DNA of 64,000 nucleotides from Streptomyces rishiriensis (GTDB taxonomy: Bacteria > Actinomycetota > Actinomycetes > Streptomycetales > Streptomycetaceae): NCBI RefSeq assembly GCF_003112535.1, contig NZ_BEWA01000009.1, positions 287,476-351,475 of the forward strand. The letters run 5' to 3'. The notes beneath the pieces were generated by a model. It did not search any database. It was not told where the DNA came from and was given only the letters and a program-made list of their open reading frames with translations. Each line of letters opens with the position of its first letter. The stretch's first letter is position 1. Both the position numbers and the translations under genes were made by a program. Shown here piece by piece: positions 27,040 through 36,047 of the stretch.

Positions 27040-27078
27040 CGGGACGGCCCGGCACTCTCCTCGTGCCGGGCCGTCCCG
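27040..27078. terminator. Hairpin terminator after site-2 protease gene
   Basis: Perfect 16-bp inverted repeat (27040-27055 and 27063-27078) with a TCTCCTC loop. There is no U-tract, as is common in Streptomyces. It separates the dxr-protease pair from ispG. Confidence 0.7.
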
Positions 27079-27233
27079 CGTCACCGGGGGTTCGACGACC
27101 GAGGGGTGCCCCGCGCGGGTGGTTCCCGGGAGCGGAAGTGCTTCCGCACCGGCCGGTGCCGTAATCTCGAAGCCTGGAACCCGCCTGAAGACGGGACCTG
27201 GGCCTTGATCCACGACTTGGGGTTGCACAGCAG

Positions 27234-28391
27234 ATGACTGCGATTTCTCTCGGCATGCCGTCCGTTCCGACCAAGCTCGCCGAGCGCCGCAAGAGCCGGC
27301 AGATCCAGGTCGGCTCCGTGGCGGTCGGCGGAGACGCCCCGGTGTCGGTGCAGTCGATGACGACGACGCGTACGTCGGACGTCGGTGCGACGTTGCAGCA
27401 GATCGCGGAGCTGACGGCGTCGGGCTGTCAGATCGTGCGGGTGGCGTGTCCGACGCAGGACGACGCGGACGCGCTGGCGACGATCGCGCGCAAGTCGCAG
27501 ATCCCGGTGATCGCGGACATCCACTTCCAGCCGAAGTACGTGTTCGCCGCGATCGAGGCGGGCTGTGCGGCGGTGCGGGTGAACCCGGGCAACATCAAGC
27601 AGTTCGACGACAAGGTCCGCGAGATCGCCAAGGCGGCGAAGGAGCACGGCACGCCGATCCGTATCGGCGTCAACGCGGGTTCGCTGGATCGCCGGCTGCT
27701 GCAGAAGTACGGCAGGGCGACGCCCGAGGCGCTGGTGGAGTCGGCGCTGTGGGAGGCGTCCCTCTTCGAGGAGCACGACTTCCGTGACATCAAGATCTCG
27801 GTCAAGCACAACGACCCGGTCGTGATGATCGAGGCCTACCGGCAGCTCGCCGCGCAGTGCGACTACCCGCTGCACCTGGGCGTCACGGAGGCCGGGCCCG
27901 CCTTCCAGGGCACGATCAAGTCGGCGGTGGCCTTCGGCGCGCTGCTGTCGGAGGGCATCGGCGACACCATCCGCGTGTCGCTGTCGGCCCCTCCGGTGGA
28001 GGAGGTCAAGGTCGGCAACCAGATCCTGGAGTCGCTGAACCTGAGGCAGCGCGGGCTGGAGATCGTCTCGTGCCCGTCCTGCGGCCGTGCCCAGGTCGAC
28101 GTGTACAAGCTGGCCGAGGAGGTCACCGCCGGTCTCACCGGCATGGAGGTCCCGCTGCGGGTGGCCGTCATGGGCTGCGTCGTCAACGGTCCCGGCGAGG
28201 CCCGCGAGGCCGACCTCGGGGTCGCCTCCGGCAACGGCAAGGGCCAGATCTTCGTCAAGGGCGAGGTCATCAAGACCGTCCCCGAGTCGAAGATCGTGGA
28301 GACCCTCATCGAGGAAGCCATGAAGCTGGCCGAGCAGATGGAGGCCGCGGGAACCGCCTCCGGTGAGCCCTCGGTGTCGGTCGCGGGCTGA
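27234..28391 (+). CDS. ispG: 4-hydroxy-3-methylbut-2-en-1-yl diphosphate synthase
   Basis: 385-residue iron-sulfur enzyme of the MEP pathway (also called GcpE), converting MEcPP to HMBPP. The three cluster cysteines are visible: Cys280 and Cys283 in SCPSCGRAQVD and Cys315 in MGCVVNGPGEAREAD. The N-terminal barrel has VQSMTTTRTSDV and RVNPGNIKQFD. The ATG at 27234 gives the family's usual N-terminus. Its codon use in the first half contains more G-ending codons (GCG, CCG) than its neighbours, but the protein is intact. It follows a terminator, so it probably has its own promoter in 27079-27233. Confidence 0.95.
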   Translation: MTAISLGMPSVPTKLAERRKSRQIQVGSVAVGGDAPVSVQSMTTTRTSDVGATLQQIAELTASGCQIVRVACPTQDDADALATIARKSQIPVIADIHFQPKYVFAAIEAGCAAVRVNPGNIKQFDDKVREIAKAAKEHGTPIRIGVNAGSLDRRLLQKYGRATPEALVESALWEASLFEEHDFRDIKISVKHNDPVVMIEAYRQLAAQCDYPLHLGVTEAGPAFQGTIKSAVAFGALLSEGIGDTIRVSLSAPPVEEVKVGNQILESLNLRQRGLEIVSCPSCGRAQVDVYKLAEEVTAGLTGMEVPLRVAVMGCVVNGPGEAREADLGVASGNGKGQIFVKGEVIKTVPESKIVETLIEEAMKLAEQMEAAGTASGEPSVSVAG

Positions 28392-28475
28392 CGGGGGCGA
28401 CGGGGCTGTCGAGTCCCAGCCGGTGGCCGGCCTTCAGCCCGCCTGGCCACTTGAAGACGAGTGCTGACCGTTCCC

Positions 28476-28550
28476 CCTCAGCCCGTCCGGCGTTTGAGGA
28501 CGAGGCCCGTTCAGGGCCGACCGCGGGGGCCTGGGGGCGGCAGCCCCCAG
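28476..28550. repeat. Streptomyces-type intergenic repeat element
   Basis: An element of about 75 bases beginning CTCAGCCCGTCCGGCGTTTG, with a GGCCC/GGGCC hairpin at 28504-28518 and a CTGGGGGC/GCCCCCAG hairpin at 28531-28550. I recognise this as a repeat found many times between genes in Streptomyces chromosomes. It lies between ispG and the acetyltransferase gene and may terminate or stabilise mRNA. Confidence 0.65.
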
Positions 28551-28671
28551 AAGAGGGCACGGCAAGCCGACGGCCACCGGCAAACGAACGGCGACCCAAC
28601 GCAGGGCGGCACCGCAAAGCTTCCGCGGGTACAGTGCGGAGATCAGCAGACCTGAGTGTGAGGCCCCGCGC

Positions 28672-29520
28672 GTGTTGACCCAGACCACCTCCCGGGTCCT
28701 CGAACCGAGCGACCTGGACGCCGCGCTCGCCGTCCTGGACCGCGAGCCGGTCGCCAACGCCTTCGTGACATCCCGCGTGCAGATCGCCGGCCTCGACCCG
28801 TGGCGCCTCGGCGGCGAGATGTGGGGCTGGTACCAGGACGGCATGCTGACGTCCCTGTGCTACGCCGGCGCCAACCTCGTCCCGATCTGCGCGACTCCGC
28901 GCGCGGTGCGCGCCTTCGCCGACCGGGCCCGCCGGGCCGGCCGCCGCTGCTCCTCGATCGTCGGCCCCGCCGAGCCGACGACCCGGCTGTGGCGCCTCCT
29001 CGAACCCCACTGGGGCCCGGCCCGGGAGGTCCGCACCCGTCAGCCGCTCATGGTCACCGACCGCATGCCCGCCGACGTCGCCCCCGACCCCTACGTCCGC
29101 CGCATCCGCAAGGACGAGATGGACACGATCATGCCGGCGTGCGTGGCGATGTTCACCGAGGAGGTCGGGGTCTCCCCGATGGCCGGCGACGGCGGACTCC
29201 TGTACCAGGCCCGGGTCGCCGAACTCGTCGGCTCCGGCCGCTCGTTCGCCCGTCTCGACGAGCGGGGCAAGGTCGCCTTCAAGGCGGAGATCGGCGCGGC
29301 GACATCCCAGGCCTGCCAGATCCAGGGCGTCTGGGTGGCCCCCGAGTACCGCGGGCAGGGCCTGGCCGCCCCCGGCATGGCGGCGGTCCTGCGCTACGCC
29401 CTGGCGGACGTGGCCCCCGTGGTGAGTCTCTACGTGAACGACTTCAACACCGCGGCGCGCAGGACGTACCGCAGGGTCGGCTTCCAGGAGGTCGGCGCCT
29501 TCACGAGCGTGCTCTTTTGA
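28672..29520 (+). CDS. GNAT-family acetyltransferase with DUF4081-like N-terminus
   Basis: 282-residue protein. The C-terminal half is a GNAT fold with the acetyl-CoA pyrophosphate-binding stretch WVAPEYRGQGLAAPGMAAVL and YVNDFNTAARRTYRRVGFQEVG. The N-terminal 130 or so residues (LEPSDLDAALAVLDREPVANAFV) match the DUF4081 domain often fused to actinobacterial GNATs. The acceptor is unknown. The start is GTG 28672, with GAGG about ten bases upstream. A second GNAT gene begins 21 bases after its stop, so the two are probably co-transcribed. Confidence 0.8.
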   Translation: MLTQTTSRVLEPSDLDAALAVLDREPVANAFVTSRVQIAGLDPWRLGGEMWGWYQDGMLTSLCYAGANLVPICATPRAVRAFADRARRAGRRCSSIVGPAEPTTRLWRLLEPHWGPAREVRTRQPLMVTDRMPADVAPDPYVRRIRKDEMDTIMPACVAMFTEEVGVSPMAGDGGLLYQARVAELVGSGRSFARLDERGKVAFKAEIGAATSQACQIQGVWVAPEYRGQGLAAPGMAAVLRYALADVAPVVSLYVNDFNTAARRTYRRVGFQEVGAFTSVLF

Positions 29521-29541
29521 CGCCCCTGTAGGCTCCCCGCC

Positions 29542-30078
29542 ATGGACCTCGTCATCGGCCCCCTGGACCTTCCCGCCCACGTGGACGAGGCCCTGGCCGT
29601 CCAGGCCGTCGCCTTCGGGCTCGGCCCCGACGAAGTCGCCGTCAGACGCCAGATCGTCCTGCGCCACATGACGAGTTCGGGCGCGCGCGCCTTCGGCGCG
29701 ACGACGTCCGAGGGCCGGCTCGTCGGCTTCGTCTACGGCATGCCCAACGACCGCACCCACTGGTGGTCCACCGTCGTCCAGCCCTATCTGCGGGCCCAGC
29801 ACCACGAGCACTGGCTCGACGACTCCTTCGTCATCACCGAGCTCCACGTCCACCCCGCGTACCAGAACCGCGGCGCGGGCCGGGCCCTCATCACCACGAT
29901 CACCGACACCGCGGCCGAGCCCCGCTCGATCCTCTCCGCGATCGACACCGAGAGCCCCGCCCGGGCGCTCTACCGCTCCCTCGGATACCAGGACCTGGCC
30001 CGCCGCGTCCTCTTCCCCAGCGCCCCCCGCCCCTACGCGGTGATGGGCGCCCCGCTTCCGCTCCTGCGCCCGGAATAA
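29542..30078 (+). CDS. GNAT-family N-acetyltransferase
   Basis: 178-residue single-domain GNAT protein. The acetyl-CoA motif is ELHVHPAYQNRGAGRALITTI and the C-terminal part SPARALYRSLGYQDLARR is typical. The substrate is unknown. It lies 21 bases downstream of another GNAT gene and 107 bases upstream of proS on the same strand. ATG 29542 gives a compact protein of usual length. Confidence 0.8.
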   Translation: MDLVIGPLDLPAHVDEALAVQAVAFGLGPDEVAVRRQIVLRHMTSSGARAFGATTSEGRLVGFVYGMPNDRTHWWSTVVQPYLRAQHHEHWLDDSFVITELHVHPAYQNRGAGRALITTITDTAAEPRSILSAIDTESPARALYRSLGYQDLARRVLFPSAPRPYAVMGAPLPLLRPE

Positions 30079-30185
30079 CGGATTTCCGGGCACGCCGCGC
30101 TCCCGGCTAACCTCCTAGCCATCACCCTCCTCCGCTCTCGGCTCCGTCCGAGCGGGGGTACCCCATCGGCAGGAGTACGACAACC

Positions 30186-31889
30186 ATGGCCAACGCACCG
30201 GTCCAGCGCATGTCCCAGTTGATGGCGAAGACGCTGCGCGACGACCCGGCGGACGCCGAGGTCCTCAGCCACAAGCTCCTCGTCCGTGCCGGCTACGTCC
30301 GTCGCACCGCCGCCGGCATCTGGTCCTGGCTGCCCCTCGGCAAGAAGGTCCTCTCCAACGTCGAGCGCATCGTGCGCGAGGAGATGGACGCGATCGGCGC
30401 CCAGGAGGTGCTGCTCCCCGCCATCCTGCCCCGGGAGCCGTACGAGGCGACCGGCCGGTGGGAGGAGTACGGCGCCGAGCTCTTCCGCCTCCAGGACCGC
30501 AGGGGCGGCGACTACCTGCTCGGCCCCACCCACGAGGAGATCTTCACCCTCCTCGTGAAGGACCAGGCGTCCTCCTACAAGGACCTGCCGGTCATCCTCT
30601 ACCAGATCCAGAACAAGTACCGCGACGAGGCCCGCCCGCGTGCCGGCATCCTGCGCGGCCGCGAGTTCCTCATGAAGGACTCCTACTCCTTCGACACCGA
30701 GGACGAGGGCCTCGCCCACTCCTACGCCCTGCACCGCCAGGCCTACCAGCGCGTCTTCGAGCGTCTCGGCCTCGACTACCGCATCTGCGCCGCCACCGCC
30801 GGCGCGATGGGCGGCTCGAAGTCGGAGGAGTTCCTCGCCCCCGCCGAGGCCGGCGAGGACACCTTCGCGGACTGCCCGAACTGCGACTTCGCGGCGAACA
30901 CCGAGGCGATCACCTACGAGCTGGCGCCGGTCGACGCCGACGGCGTCGCCGCGCTCGAGGAGATCCCCACCCCGGACACCCCGACCATCGAGACCCTCGC
31001 CGCCCATCTCGGCGTCCCGGCCTCCGCCACCCTGAAGAACCTGCTGGTGAAGGTCGGCGGCGAGATCGTGGCCGTCGGCGTGCCCGGCGACCGCGAGGTG
31101 GACCTCGGCAAGGTCGAGGCGCACTTCGCCCCGGCCGCCGTCGAACTGGTCACCGCCGAGGACTTCGTCGGCCGCCCCGACCTGGTGCGCGGCTACGTCG
31201 GCCCGCAGGGACTCGGGGACAAGGTCACCTACATCGCCGACCCGCGCGTGGCGCCCGGCACCTCCTGGATCACCGGCGCCAACAAGGAGGGCACGCACGC
31301 GAAGAACGTCGTCGCGGGCCGCGACTTCGAGGTCGGCGCGTACGTCGACGTCGTCGTCGTCCAGGAGGGCGACCCCTGCCCGAAGTGCGGCACCGGCCTG
31401 AAGCTGGACCGCGCCATCGAGATCGGCCACATCTTCCAGCTGGGCCGCAAGTACGCCGACGCCCTCAAGCTCGACGTCCTCGGCCAGCACGGCAAGCCGG
31501 TCCGCGTCACCATGGGCTCCTACGGCATCGGCGTCTCCCGCGCGGTCGCCGCCCTCGCCGAGCAGACCGCCGACGACAAGGGCCTGTGCTGGCCCGCCGA
31601 GGTCGCCCCGGCCGACGTGCACGTGGTCGCCGCCGGCAAGGCGCTGCAGACCGAGCTGGCGCTGGAGGTCTCCGAGAAGCTGCGCGCGGCCGGCCTGCGC
31701 GTCCTGGTCGACGACCGGGCCGGCGTCTCCCCGGGCGTGAAGTTCACCGACTCCGAGCTGATCGGCGTGCCGCAGATCCTGGTGGCGGGCCGTCGCTCCG
31801 CCGAAGGCGTCCTGGAGCTGAAGGACCGCAGGACCGGCGAGCGCGAGGAGCTCACGGTGGACGAGGCGATCGCCCGCCTCACCGCATGA
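30186..31889 (+). CDS. proS: Prolyl-tRNA synthetase
   Basis: 567-residue class II aminoacyl-tRNA synthetase of the bacterial long type. Motif 2 is seen as KYRDEARPRAGILRGREFLMKD and motif 3 as GSYGIGVSRAVAALAE. The editing (INS) domain occupies the middle, with VPASATLKNLLVKV. The C-terminal anticodon-binding domain has VLVDDRAGVSPGVKFTDSEL. It charges tRNA-Pro in the cytoplasm. ATG 30186 is preceded by GGCAGGAG. An inverted repeat at 32123-32155 ends the region facing the convergent kinase-like gene. Confidence 0.97.
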   Translation: MANAPVQRMSQLMAKTLRDDPADAEVLSHKLLVRAGYVRRTAAGIWSWLPLGKKVLSNVERIVREEMDAIGAQEVLLPAILPREPYEATGRWEEYGAELFRLQDRRGGDYLLGPTHEEIFTLLVKDQASSYKDLPVILYQIQNKYRDEARPRAGILRGREFLMKDSYSFDTEDEGLAHSYALHRQAYQRVFERLGLDYRICAATAGAMGGSKSEEFLAPAEAGEDTFADCPNCDFAANTEAITYELAPVDADGVAALEEIPTPDTPTIETLAAHLGVPASATLKNLLVKVGGEIVAVGVPGDREVDLGKVEAHFAPAAVELVTAEDFVGRPDLVRGYVGPQGLGDKVTYIADPRVAPGTSWITGANKEGTHAKNVVAGRDFEVGAYVDVVVVQEGDPCPKCGTGLKLDRAIEIGHIFQLGRKYADALKLDVLGQHGKPVRVTMGSYGIGVSRAVAALAEQTADDKGLCWPAEVAPADVHVVAAGKALQTELALEVSEKLRAAGLRVLVDDRAGVSPGVKFTDSELIGVPQILVAGRRSAEGVLELKDRRTGEREELTVDEAIARLTA

Positions 31890-32164
31890 CGGCAGAGCCG
31901 TACCGGAGGGCGCCGAGTGGCCGTGCGGCCGCCTCGGCGCACCTCCCGCGGGCCGTTCCCCGACCGCAGGCGTGACGGAACGCCCCCAGGGAGGGGAACG
32001 CCCACGGCGGCCGGCAGAGCCGCCCCGGCGTCGGCGGCAGCGGCGTCAAGCGGGCGGACGACACCTCGACGGCGCCGTCCGCCCGTCCTGACGCTCTTCG
32101 TCGGCGACCTGCGCCGACGTCATCGACTCACCGGTGCCCCGGACCGGTGAGTCGACATGTCGAT
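31890..32164. terminator. Convergent intergenic region with bidirectional terminator (stem 32123-32155)
   Basis: 275 bases between convergent proS and the kinase-like gene, with no credible gene. A 13-bp perfect stem (TCGACTCACCGGT and its complement, 32123-32135 and 32143-32155) with a 7-base loop lies next to the 3' end of the kinase-like gene and can act on both strands. Confidence 0.6.
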
Positions 32165-33067
32165 TCAGAGCCAGGCGGCGAATTCCAGCAGCAGCTCGGC
32201 GTCCCGGGGCCGGCCGACCCGCAGCGCCCGCACCCCCGACTCCACCGCCCGGAAGAGCGTCCACGCGCGCACCCGCTCGCCGTCCAGCTCCAGCGACTCC
32301 GCCAGCTTCCGCACCCGCCGCCGCGTGGTCGCCGCCCCCGAGGGGGAGCCGATCAGATCCTCCACCCGGTCACGCACCAGCCGTGCCAGGTCGAACGCGC
32401 ACTCGCCCACCACGGGATCCGGGCCCACCGCCAGCCACGGCGACCGCTCCGCCGCCAGCACCTTGCTCTGCCGGAACGTGCCGTGCAGCAACCGCACCTC
32501 CGGCGCGGTGCCCACCAGCTCCTCCCGGGCGGCGAGCGCCGCGTCCACCAGAGCGGCCACCGCCGCCTCGGAACCGGCGGCGGTGCTCCGCATCGCCACA
32601 GCCTGCCGACCGGTCCGCTCGGCCACCGTCTCGAAGACCTGCCCGGCCGGCGGCTCCACCCACAGCCGCCGCAGCGTCCCCGCCGCCTCCAGCAACGCCT
32701 TCGCCTCCGGCAGCGACCGCACCGACACATCGGGGTGCAGCCGTTCCAGGAGCAGGGCCCCCGCCGTCTCCGGCCCGTCCAGTGCCTGCACCGCGCCCAG
32801 GCCGTCCCAGCGCGCCAGCGCGGCCCGCTCGGCCTCGGGGCGGAACCGGGGAGGGGCCAGCTTCAGCACGGCCGGCGTCCCGTCCGCCCGGCGCACCAGC
32901 ACGACCAGGCTGGACCGGCCGCCCGGCACCTGCACCCGGTCGACGGTCAACTCGCGCAGGGCGACGGCCTGCCGGACGGTCTCCGGCAGCTTCTCCAGCC
33001 AGCCGTCCCCGTCCGGCGCCGTCTCACCGAGCGCCCTGACCAGACGCTGCGGCGGTGCGAAAGCCAT
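32165..33067 (-). CDS. Aminoglycoside phosphotransferase-like kinase
   Basis: 300-residue protein of the aminoglycoside/hydroxyurea phosphotransferase fold. Seen are VLKLAPPRFRPEAERAAL, where a P-loop-side lysine is expected, LLHGTFRQSKVLAAE in place of the usual HGDLHxxN catalytic loop, and VVGECAFDLARLVRDR in place of the metal-binding DP. The catalytic loop has HGTFRQSK instead of HGDxxxxN, so the canonical catalytic Asp is missing and kinase activity is doubtful. ATG 33067 has GAAGGGGAC about 11 bases upstream. An in-frame GTG at 33112 overlapping the upstream stop is an alternative that would add 15 residues. It is the last gene of a minus-strand operon with the ferritin-like and lipoprotein genes. 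Confidence 0.65.
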   Translation of the reverse strand: MAFAPPQRLVRALGETAPDGDGWLEKLPETVRQAVALRELTVDRVQVPGGRSSLVVLVRRADGTPAVLKLAPPRFRPEAERAALARWDGLGAVQALDGPETAGALLLERLHPDVSVRSLPEAKALLEAAGTLRRLWVEPPAGQVFETVAERTGRQAVAMRSTAAGSEAAVAALVDAALAAREELVGTAPEVRLLHGTFRQSKVLAAERSPWLAVGPDPVVGECAFDLARLVRDRVEDLIGSPSGAATTRRRVRKLAESLELDGERVRAWTLFRAVESGVRALRVGRPRDAELLLEFAAWL

Positions 33068-33108
33068 GCGCGAGTCGTCCCCTTCCGTGCTTCCGGCCGA
33101 GCCTTCGG

Positions 33109-33630
33109 TCACCCCGTGGCCGTGGCCGATGCCGCTGTCGCCGGGGGCGCGGCGGGCGCCGCCGTCGTGGCGGGCGCCGAGCCCGTGGCCGGATCCGTAC
33201 CGTCCCGCTCCGCGAGACCAGGGAAGGCTACGCTGCTGCCGCGCCAGCGCACCGCGCGCACCGCCGCCTCCCGCAGCGCCGCCGCGGCCTCGCGGCGTCG
33301 TGCGTCCCCGGCTGCCCGCACCAGGTCCGAGTACACCCCGGCCACGCGTCCCTCCAGCTCGGCGGCGAGCCGCACCGCCGAGGCGGAGTCCGCCACCGCG
33401 AACGGCAGCGCGTACCCGGCGCTCGCCGCGACCGGCTCGGCGCCCAGGCCCCGCACCTCGCGCACCAGCGCGTCACGGCGAGCCCGGTGCGTGTCGTAGG
33501 CCGCCCGCGCCTCGAGGCGCCGTACCTCGCCGATGCGCCCGCCCACGACCCCGTAGCCGTAGACGGCGGCGTGCTCGGCGGCCAGCGCCGCCTGCAGCGC
33601 CGTCAGCTCCGCGCTCGTCTCCTCGCTCAT
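33109..33630 (-). CDS. Ferritin-like DUF4439 protein
   Basis: 173-residue helical protein. The N-terminal two-thirds (LTALQAALAAEHAAVYGYGVV ... RRDALVREVRGLGAEPVAA) fits the ferritin-like DUF4439 fold, with Glu-His pairs that could bind metal. The last 40 residues are an Ala/Thr/Pro-rich tail. No signal peptide is visible. ATG 33630 overlaps the stop of the lipoprotein gene (ATGA), so the two proteins are probably made together. Actual function is unknown. Confidence 0.7.
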   Translation of the reverse strand: MSEETSAELTALQAALAAEHAAVYGYGVVGGRIGEVRRLEARAAYDTHRARRDALVREVRGLGAEPVAASAGYALPFAVADSASAVRLAAELEGRVAGVYSDLVRAAGDARRREAAAALREAAVRAVRWRGSSVAFPGLAERDGTDPATGSAPATTAAPAAPPATAASATATG

Positions 33631-34217
33631 CGCGTCCCCTCCGTCAGCAGATAGGCGTGGGCCGCGCCGGCCGCCGCCACCGAGGCCAGCAGCCGGGCGT
33701 GTTCGCCCGGCAGGCCCGCCAGCTCCCCGGCCCTGCGGTCGGCCAGCGCCCGTTCGGCGGCGGCCAACTGCGCCAGGGCGTCCTTCTCGACCGCCGGAGC
33801 GGGGGAGGGCACGGCCGAGGCCGGGGGCGCCGGGACGGGGCCGGTGGGAGAACCGGTGGGAGAACCGGCCGGCGCCCCGGTGGGGGAGGCGGACCGCGGC
33901 GGGGGCGTGCTGCGGACGCCGCCGAACGCGTCCACATGCCGGACGACCTCGGCCCGCAGCGGTCCCAGCAGACCCGTCAGCCCCGGATGGACGGCCAGGA
34001 CCGCGTCGTACCGCGCCACCAGCCCGTCGCTGTCCGCGGCCGCACGCGCGCGTGCCCGCTCGACGACCGCCGGGCTGCCGCTCGCGTCCCCGCCGCCCTC
34101 CTCGCCGTCCCCGCCGCCCGACGAGCAGCCGGCGAGCAGCGCCGCTCCCGCGGCGGACGCGAGCAGGGATCTTCTGCGCGGTCCCGACGGGGCGCGCGGG
34201 GGAAGGGGGAACGGCAC
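33627..34217 (-). CDS. Putative lipoprotein, function unknown
   Basis: 196-residue exported lipoprotein. The signal has RRRSLLASAAGAALLAGC with a twin-arginine-like pair and a lipobox cysteine at about residue 31. A helical segment follows, then a Pro/Ser/Gly-rich linker (SPTGAPAGSPTGSPTG) and a second helical segment ending in AAHAYLLTEGTR. The coding sequence is low-complexity in the linker. It is the first gene of the minus-strand operon with the ferritin-like gene, divergent from rimP. I cannot assign a function. Confidence 0.65.
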   Translation of the reverse strand: MPFPLPPRAPSGPRRRSLLASAAGAALLAGCSSGGGDGEEGGGDASGSPAVVERARARAAADSDGLVARYDAVLAVHPGLTGLLGPLRAEVVRHVDAFGGVRSTPPPRSASPTGAPAGSPTGSPTGPVPAPPASAVPSPAPAVEKDALAQLAAAERALADRRAGELAGLPGEHARLLASVAAAGAAHAYLLTEGTR

Positions 34218-34452
34218 GGCAGACGTCCTCGGGAACTCGTACGAAAGAAACGATAAGGAACACGAAGAAGGGCGGCAGGCCCGTGATCACCGTACCCGCG
34301 CGTTCCTCCCCCACAGCTCAGCGGCACCGCGGGCGCCACGGTCCGCCACCCTCCGTGCACAGGTGGACGGCAACACTCCCTGCGACCGGATACCCTTTGA
34401 CCAGACACGCGCACCGTCCCACAACAGCACACGCGGCCGAGGAGTCACCCGG

Positions 34453-34956
34453 ATGAGCACCACCCAGAGCGAGAGGCTGCGAGAGCTACTGGAACCGCTC
34501 GTCGCCTCCCAGGGACTGGATCTCGAAGAGATCGCCGTGGACTCCGTAGGACGCAAGCGGGTGCTGAGCGTGGTCGTCGACTCCGACACCGGAGCGGACC
34601 TGGACCAGATCGCCGATGTGAGCCGCGCGCTCTCGGCGAAGCTCGACGAGACGGACGCGATGGGCGAGGGCGAGTACACCCTCGAGGTCGGCACCCCGGG
34701 CGCGGAGCGCGCCCTCACCGAGCACCGCCACTACGTGCGCGCCACGGACCGGCTGGTGCGATTCCAGCTGACCGAGGGCGGCGAGCTGGTCGCCCGGATC
34801 GTCGGGGTCGACGACGAGGGGCTCGACGTCGAGGTGCCGGGCGTGAAGGGCCGCAGGGCCACCGCCCGCAGACTCGCCTTCGCCGACGTCGACAAGGCGC
34901 GCGTGCAGGTCGAGTTCAACCGCAAGGACAAGAACGAGAAGGAAGAGGAGGCGTAG
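34453..34956 (+). CDS. rimP: Ribosome maturation factor RimP
   Basis: 167-residue protein with the usual two-domain RimP layout: an alpha/beta N-terminal domain (LVASQGLDLEEIAVDSVGRK, VEVGTPG-like block at YTLEVGTPGAERAL) and an SH3-like C-terminal domain (LVARIVGVDDEGLDVEV). It helps 30S subunit assembly. ATG 34453 follows GGAGTCACCCGG. The nusA gene begins two bases after its stop. It opens the classical rimP-nusA-ylxR-infB cluster; the promoter must lie in 34218-34452, but no strong consensus was found there. Confidence 0.93.
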   Translation: MSTTQSERLRELLEPLVASQGLDLEEIAVDSVGRKRVLSVVVDSDTGADLDQIADVSRALSAKLDETDAMGEGEYTLEVGTPGAERALTEHRHYVRATDRLVRFQLTEGGELVARIVGVDDEGLDVEVPGVKGRRATARRLAFADVDKARVQVEFNRKDKNEKEEEA

Positions 34957-34958
34957 CC

Positions 34959-35945
34959 GTGGACATCGACATGAGCGCCCTGCGGGGCTTGGTACGGGAG
35001 AAGGAGATCTCCTTCGACCTGCTGGTCGAAGCGATCGAGTCGGCCCTCCTCATCGCCTACCACCGCACCGAGGGAAGCCGCCGTCACGCGCGCGTGGAGC
35101 TCAACCGGCAGACCGGTCATGTGACCGTGTGGGCGAAGGAGGACCCCGAGGACCTCGACGAGGGGCAGGAGCCCCGCACGTTCGACGACACCCCGTCGGA
35201 CTTCGGCCGTATCGCCGCCACCACGGCCAAGCAGGTCATCCTGCAGCGCCTGCGCGACGCCGAGGACGACGCGACGCTCGGCGAGTACGCCGGCCGGGAG
35301 GGCGACATCGTCACCGGCGTGGTCCAGCAGGGCCGCGACCCGAAGAACGTGCTCGTGGACATCGGCAAGCTGGAGGCCATCCTGCCGGTCCAGGAGCAGG
35401 TCCCCGGCGAGACCTACTCGCACGGATTGCGACTGCGGTCGTACGTCGTCCGGGTGGCGAAGGGCGTGCGCGGCCCGTCCGTGACGCTCTCGCGGACCCA
35501 CCCCAACCTGGTGAAGAAGCTCTTCGCCCTGGAGGTGCCGGAGATCGCCGACGGCTCGGTCGAGATCGCCGCGATCGCCCGCGAGGCCGGGCACCGCACG
35601 AAGATCGCCGTCAGGTCCACCCGTTCGGGCCTGAACGCCAAGGGAGCCTGCATCGGCCCCATGGGCGGCCGGGTGCGCAACGTGATGGGCGAGCTCAACG
35701 GTGAGAAGATCGACATCGTCGACTGGTCCGACGACCCGGCCGAGATGGTGGCCAACGCGCTGTCCCCGGCCCGGGTCTCGAAGGTGGAGGTCGTCGACCT
35801 CGCGGCCCGCTCCGCGCGCGTGACCGTGCCGGACTACCAGCTGTCCCTGGCGATCGGCAAGGAAGGGCAGAACGCCCGGCTCGCCGCCCGTCTGACCGGC
35901 TGGCGGATCGACATCCGTCCGGACACCGAACAGCCGGAGGAATAG
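34959..35945 (+). CDS. nusA: Transcription termination/antitermination factor NusA
   Basis: 328-residue NusA of the short actinobacterial type, lacking the C-terminal acidic repeats of the E. coli protein. The order is an N-terminal RNA polymerase-binding domain, an S1 domain (GDIVTGVVQQGRDPKNVLVDIG), then KH1 and KH2 (CIGPMGGRVRNVMGEL and AIGKEGQNARLAARLTGW). It binds RNA polymerase and nascent RNA. The start is GTG 34959, just after rimP. YlxR follows about 100 bases later. Confidence 0.95.
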   Translation: MDIDMSALRGLVREKEISFDLLVEAIESALLIAYHRTEGSRRHARVELNRQTGHVTVWAKEDPEDLDEGQEPRTFDDTPSDFGRIAATTAKQVILQRLRDAEDDATLGEYAGREGDIVTGVVQQGRDPKNVLVDIGKLEAILPVQEQVPGETYSHGLRLRSYVVRVAKGVRGPSVTLSRTHPNLVKKLFALEVPEIADGSVEIAAIAREAGHRTKIAVRSTRSGLNAKGACIGPMGGRVRNVMGELNGEKIDIVDWSDDPAEMVANALSPARVSKVEVVDLAARSARVTVPDYQLSLAIGKEGQNARLAARLTGWRIDIRPDTEQPEE

Positions 35946-36047
35946 ATCTCGGCCTGTGGTGGCTGAGATCACGTCAGAGTTCGTCACGGCACGTGTTCGA
36001 TTCCTGTCCCATTGGGACGAGGTCGACGCGGGGAGGTAGACTTGACT

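Noticed and set aside
31917..32150. Plus-strand frame after proS
   Set aside because: No ribosome-binding site, Arg/Pro/Gly-rich composition, and it runs across the bidirectional terminator.
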